A DNA stretch of 64,000 nucleotides from Clostridiales bacterium. Its GTDB lineage: Bacteria > Bacillota > Clostridia > Oscillospirales > CAG-272. Shown here in pieces: positions 61,417-64,000 of this stretch. The first letter of the stretch is position 1; every line of letters starts with the position of its first letter. The stretch covers positions 1 to 64,000 of the forward strand of contig JAAZIU010000032.1 in NCBI GenBank assembly GCA_012800735.1, given 5' to 3'. The position numbers and the translations under genes are program-made. The notes beneath the pieces were generated by a model. The model saw only the letters and a program-made list of their open reading frames with translations, was not told where the DNA came from and did no database searches.

Positions 61417-62046
61417 ATGGATAACATAATAAAGGTTCTATTTCAAGGGGACTCGATTACCGACGGAATGCGTTTAAAAGACGAGGCAAGCCGTTGGGAC
61501 AAGAATCATCAAATCGGTCACAGCTGGGCATATATCGTTTCCGCCAAATTGGGTTTAGATCATCCGCGCAAATTTGAATTTATTAACCGTGCGGTTTCAA
61601 GCAATACCGTCGTTGACTTAAGCGAGCGCTGGGAAAAGGATGCTGTCGGGATTGCTCCGGATATATTAGCGATTTTGATCGGAATAAACGACGCAAGCAA
61701 AATCTGCAAAGACGCATCTTACACAGCGAAAGATTATATTATGGGATATGAAAAACTTTTGCAAAAAAGTCTTAAAGCTAATCCTGAAACCAAATTTATT
61801 TTGTTAGAACCGTTTACAACAAGAGATAATTATTTAAGGCAAGCATCGGATACTTTGGCAATACTTTTAAATGAACTTTGTGTAAAATACGGTGCTATGT
61901 TTGTTCCGCTTCAAGATTACTTTGACGAGGTGTGCGATAAATACGGCAAATCCTATTGGCTTTGGGATGACGTACACCCTACCGAAGCGGGTCACGGGCT
62001 GATTGCCTATGAGTTTTTAAAACGATTCGAGTCTGAATATCTCTAA
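61417..62046 (+). CDS. SGNH/GDSL hydrolase
   Basis: The blocks VLFQGDSITDGM (nucleophile serine), NRAVSSNTVVDL (oxyanion), IGINDASKI and DDVHPTEAGH (catalytic aspartate and histidine) identify a compact SGNH esterase of 209 residues, similar to small rhamnogalacturonan/xylan acetyl esterases but without a signal peptide. The ATG at 61417 follows CAGGAG; the in-frame ATG at 61384 has no ribosome site. Although a terminator precedes it, read-through from the eda-GH5 unit would give a logical deacetylase-hydrolase set. Confidence 0.87.
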   Translation: MDNIIKVLFQGDSITDGMRLKDEASRWDKNHQIGHSWAYIVSAKLGLDHPRKFEFINRAVSSNTVVDLSERWEKDAVGIAPDILAILIGINDASKICKDASYTAKDYIMGYEKLLQKSLKANPETKFILLEPFTTRDNYLRQASDTLAILLNELCVKYGAMFVPLQDYFDEVCDKYGKSYWLWDDVHPTEAGHGLIAYEFLKRFESEYL

Positions 62047-62048
62047 GG

Positions 62049-63056
62049 CTATTTTCCGAGACGTTTAAGCGTCTTCTTCAGTCGCTTTCTGTATTCATCC
62101 GCTGCTTCCTTCGGTGCGGTGATTGTCATCTGATCGCCGAAGGTAAACAGCCACCCCCAAAAGGTCGGACCGATTCTGACATTTGCGTCGACCGAAAGCA
62201 AATCATCCTTAAGGACTGAAACTTCAGTATCTTCCCCGAATTTATCATAAACGGCATTCAGAATCTTTCTGTCAAATTCAAGCGTTACTTTTGTCGCTTC
62301 GCTGACGTTATACATGTTGAACACCGATTCCGTATATTCGGCAATTCCCTTTTCTGCTTCTGCCGCTTCAGGGCTTATCGGTTCGTTAGTTTTAACCACT
62401 CGTTCCATCCTGTCGACGCGATAATTGCAAAGCTCGTTATATTTTGAACTATAACAAATTAAATAATAGTAATTCTCCGAATAAACGAGGGAAAGCGGTT
62501 CGACGTTATATACTTCCCTGTTTTTTCTGTAAACTCTTTCGCGATTTTCGTCAAGGTCAAAATATATAAACTCGGCGCGGCGGTTTTGCTGAATTGCTTC
62601 CTCAAGACTGTCGACATTGTAGTAAATCTGTTCGTTGTTATGTTTATGAGTAAAATACCATATCGGTTTGGAGGTTAGAAGATCTCCCTGATAATCTCCC
62701 TCCAGAAAAGCTATTTTCCGTATCAGGTCTTGAGTTTTCTTTTCTGTGATAAAGCCGGCTGCTCTTACGGCATCGATCAGGATTTTCAGCTCCGGCGTAC
62801 TGAATCTTCGTTCTGAAATGTAGTAGCCTTTTTCATGACCTACGAAGACATGCATAATCTCATATCCGTTGGCATTCAAAAGAGCTATGTCTTTGGCTAA
62901 AGTGCGCCTGTCGCAGCTGATGCCCTTTTCATTAAGATAACTGATAATTTCGCTTGTAGTCTTTGGGTTATTCTCATCAGAAGATTTAGAGAGCATGTCC
63001 GTCAGCACGAGCAGCTTCAGCCGCTGTTTTGCATTGTTTTTCATTTCATTCACCAT
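62049..63056 (-). CDS. WYL-domain transcriptional regulator
   Basis: An N-terminal helix-turn-helix of HTH_11 type (about residues 10-75, with TTSEIISYLNEKGISCDRRT) is followed by a WYL domain (about 140-215, with NREVYNVEPLSLVYSENYYYL) and a C-terminal WCX-like extension. WYL proteins sense small molecules or nucleic-acid fragments and regulate metabolism or defence. The start may instead be the ATG 12 bases downstream (MKNNAKQ), which has GGTGA upstream. It is transcribed divergently from the gene at 63328, and its targets are unknown; the adjacent saccharide genes are candidates. Confidence 0.87.
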   Translation of the reverse strand: MVNEMKNNAKQRLKLLVLTDMLSKSSDENNPKTTSEIISYLNEKGISCDRRTLAKDIALLNANGYEIMHVFVGHEKGYYISERRFSTPELKILIDAVRAAGFITEKKTQDLIRKIAFLEGDYQGDLLTSKPIWYFTHKHNNEQIYYNVDSLEEAIQQNRRAEFIYFDLDENRERVYRKNREVYNVEPLSLVYSENYYYLICYSSKYNELCNYRVDRMERVVKTNEPISPEAAEAEKGIAEYTESVFNMYNVSEATKVTLEFDRKILNAVYDKFGEDTEVSVLKDDLLSVDANVRIGPTFWGWLFTFGDQMTITAPKEAADEYRKRLKKTLKRLGK

Positions 63057-63079
63057 TTTTTGAAAGCTTTTATAAATAC

Positions 63080-63108
63080 ATTATATCATTAAATTCGGCG
63101 GTTGTAAA
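63080..63108 (-). promoter_or_regulatory. Promoter of the WYL regulator gene
   Basis: TTTACA (63108-63103), 17 bp, TATAAT (63085-63080) on the minus strand. Confidence 0.78.
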
Positions 63109-63142
63109 GAATATTAATTATATGTTAATTTAAGCAAAACTA

Positions 63143-63171
63143 TTGCTAATTTATAAATATTATGATACAAT
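63143..63171 (+). promoter_or_regulatory. Promoter of the gene at 63328
   Basis: TTGCTA (63143-63148), 17 bp, TACAAT (63166-63171). Transcription would begin near 63178. Confidence 0.7.
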
Positions 63172-63183
63172 AACATTAGGATT

Positions 63184-63262
63184 GGGGATGGCACCCATCG
63201 AAAAAAACGGCATCCTGAAATTCATAAAGATACAGAGGGGGCGACACCCATAGAAAAAAACG
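63184..63262 (+). repeat. Imperfect 26-bp direct repeat at a gene start
   Basis: Copy 1 (63184-63209) and copy 2 (63237-63262) match at 22 of 26 bases, 53 bp apart. Copy 1 has an ATG (63188) opening a 21-codon frame, MAPIEKN and so on, that ends at TAG 63251-63253. Copy 2 has GCG at the same place. Confidence 0.75.
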
Positions 63263-63327
63263 TAACTGTTTCGGATGAATTTGGCAATGAATATGAGCCG
63301 ACCTGGCCCAGACGGGCAAAAGGTCTT

Positions 63328-63855
63328 GTGAAAAAAGGCAGAGCGCGCTTCGTTTCCGAAAATCACATATGCCTTACTGTGCCGAAAAGCTCCGGTAATT
63401 CCGTATTTGAAGAAAGCGGACGGCGCGAGCTGCCGATATACACAGAAGAGGAACAAGCGTTGAATAACGAAATAAATAACGGTGCATTGAACACCGAATA
63501 TGAAAATCAAGCCGCAGCCGAACCGGTTGATAACGGTTTCAGCCTTTATACCGTAGACTATATGCTTCAAAAGATTGACGAGCTGTCATATCAGACCGAA
63601 CATCTCGAGCGAGCTTTTGCTATCCTTGAATACAATATAAAGTCAAAGACTTCAGATGATATGCAAGAGCGGACGCCCCGGCAATTCGCCGGCCAATTCG
63701 CCGGCGTACCGGGAGCTCCGGGTAATCTCGCCGGACAGGCAATGGCAGATGCCGCAGCCAGGATCTTTGTGGCACGCGAGCAGACAATACGAGAGACGAT
63801 TAATATGTATCGGAATCTGCTTTATGACATACTTGGTAAGGATGAGACAAATTAA
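63328..63855 (+). CDS. Conserved hypothetical protein (KGLVKKGRARFV type), start uncertain
   Basis: The first ordinary start codon is the GTG at 63328, giving 175 residues. Yet the reading frame continues upstream as EKNVTVSDEFGNEYEPTWP, running into RRAKGLVKKGRARFV. From memory, small clostridial proteins begin with a similar DEFG-x-YEPTYPKRAKGLVKKGRARFV pattern, so the true N-terminus probably lies near 63250, where only an ATA codon follows a GAGGGGG ribosome site. The middle is acidic, and a helix near YMLQKIDELSYQTEHLERAF is coiled-coil-like. The function is not known. It is transcribed divergently from the WYL regulator. Confidence 0.7.
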   Translation: MKKGRARFVSENHICLTVPKSSGNSVFEESGRRELPIYTEEEQALNNEINNGALNTEYENQAAAEPVDNGFSLYTVDYMLQKIDELSYQTEHLERAFAILEYNIKSKTSDDMQERTPRQFAGQFAGVPGAPGNLAGQAMADAAARIFVAREQTIRETINMYRNLLYDILGKDETN

Positions 63856-63899
63856 ACCGGCATTTTCCAGCTTATGCATAGCTGAATAACTGAATTTTT

Positions 63900-63935
63900 A
63901 ACTGACTTCGTTTTTAAAGCGAAGTCAGTTTTCAA
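63900..63935 (+). terminator. Terminator of the gene at 63328
   Basis: An 11-bp perfect stem (63900-63910 with 63920-63930) is followed by TTCAATATTT. The arm sequence resembles that at 4670-4700. Confidence 0.75.
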
Positions 63936-63963
63936 TATTTCTAAGAAATCATTTGATTTATTT

Positions 63964-64000
63964 CTAAAATAATTGCTAAATAATTGCTTAAAATAATTGC
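63964..64000 (+). repeat. Short AT-rich tandem repeats at the window end
   Basis: Three imperfect copies of a CTAAAATAATTG-like unit (12, 11 and 13 bp) run back to back up to the last base, so the array may continue outside. Confidence 0.7.

Noticed and set aside
1..64000. CRISPR arrays, rRNA genes, classical riboswitches and phage or conjugation modules
   Set aside because: I looked for regularly spaced repeats, rRNA sequence, conserved switch cores and integrase or structural gene groups and saw none; the TraX-like gene alone does not indicate a conjugative element.

Overview
The window reads as a stretch of chromosome from an anaerobic, polysaccharide-degrading member of the Clostridia (Firmicutes). 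I infer this from four things. It has the rpmH-rnpA-yidD-yidC-jag operon. Promoters are near-consensus TTGACA-17-TATAAT and Shine-Dalgarno sites are AGGAGG-type. Secreted solute-binding proteins are all lipoproteins, and no outer-membrane genes are visible. Species-level placement is not possible from sequence reading alone.

Layout. 1-127 is the tail of a DDE transposase. 438-3108 (-) holds an M23 (LytM) envelope protein and a polytopic membrane protein. 3329-4381 (+) is a Gfo/Idh/MocA oxidoreductase, followed by tRNA-Ser(GCU). 4725-8214 (-) is the conserved rpmH/rnpA/yidD/yidC/jag operon, here without dnaA/oriC on one side or mnmE on the other. 8461-16377 (-) is an unusual five-gene transport operon: two MalF/MalG-type sugar permeases, an adaptor with a very long coiled coil (HlyD-like), a MacB-periplasmic-domain-like membrane protein, and a large solute-binding lipoprotein with an extra N-terminal region. 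It has no ATPase gene. 16591-20627 holds TraX-like, Ig-like, SPFH/zinc-ribbon and phosphodiesterase genes.

20768-31819 (+) is a carbohydrate operon: a GHL6-type hydrolase, a GH127-type beta-L-arabinofuranosidase, a clan GH-D-like hydrolase, an FAD oxidoreductase, a solute-binding lipoprotein, a beta-lactamase-fold hydrolase and a zinc-ribbon membrane protein. 31903-36987 (-) has a heparinase II/III-like lyase, two more solute-binding lipoproteins and a 24-codon gene remnant. 37216-39400 (+) pairs a GH39-like xylosidase with an SGNH esterase. 40421-46481 (-) is a housekeeping operon: phosphodiesterase, lipoprotein, NAD synthetase, PepF-like peptidase and Nudix protein. 46654-49970 (+) holds an acyl-CoA synthetase, a small ORF and a GH13 protein. 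50009-55057 holds a Na/Pi symporter, a HAD hydrolase, an ABC-F protein and an MntR/DtxR regulator. 55258-62046 is a second saccharide locus with two SGNH esterases, two clan GH-A hydrolases, a sugar isomerase/epimerase, a UroD-like protein and a KDPG aldolase. A WYL regulator and a gene without a normal start codon close the window.

How the parts may work together: the hydrolases, lyase and deacetylase-like esterases suggest attack on acetylated hemicellulose/pectin-type glycans. The oligosaccharides would be captured by lipoproteins and imported by permeases that depend on an ATPase encoded elsewhere. Sugar acids would enter the KDPG pathway. Points most worth a second look are the HlyD/MacB-like sugar importer, the NAD synthetase lacking its glutaminase cysteine, the LytM protein lacking one catalytic histidine, the cysteine cluster in a GH-A enzyme, the truncated gene head at 31903-31977, and the duplicated and apparently lost start at 63184-63262.
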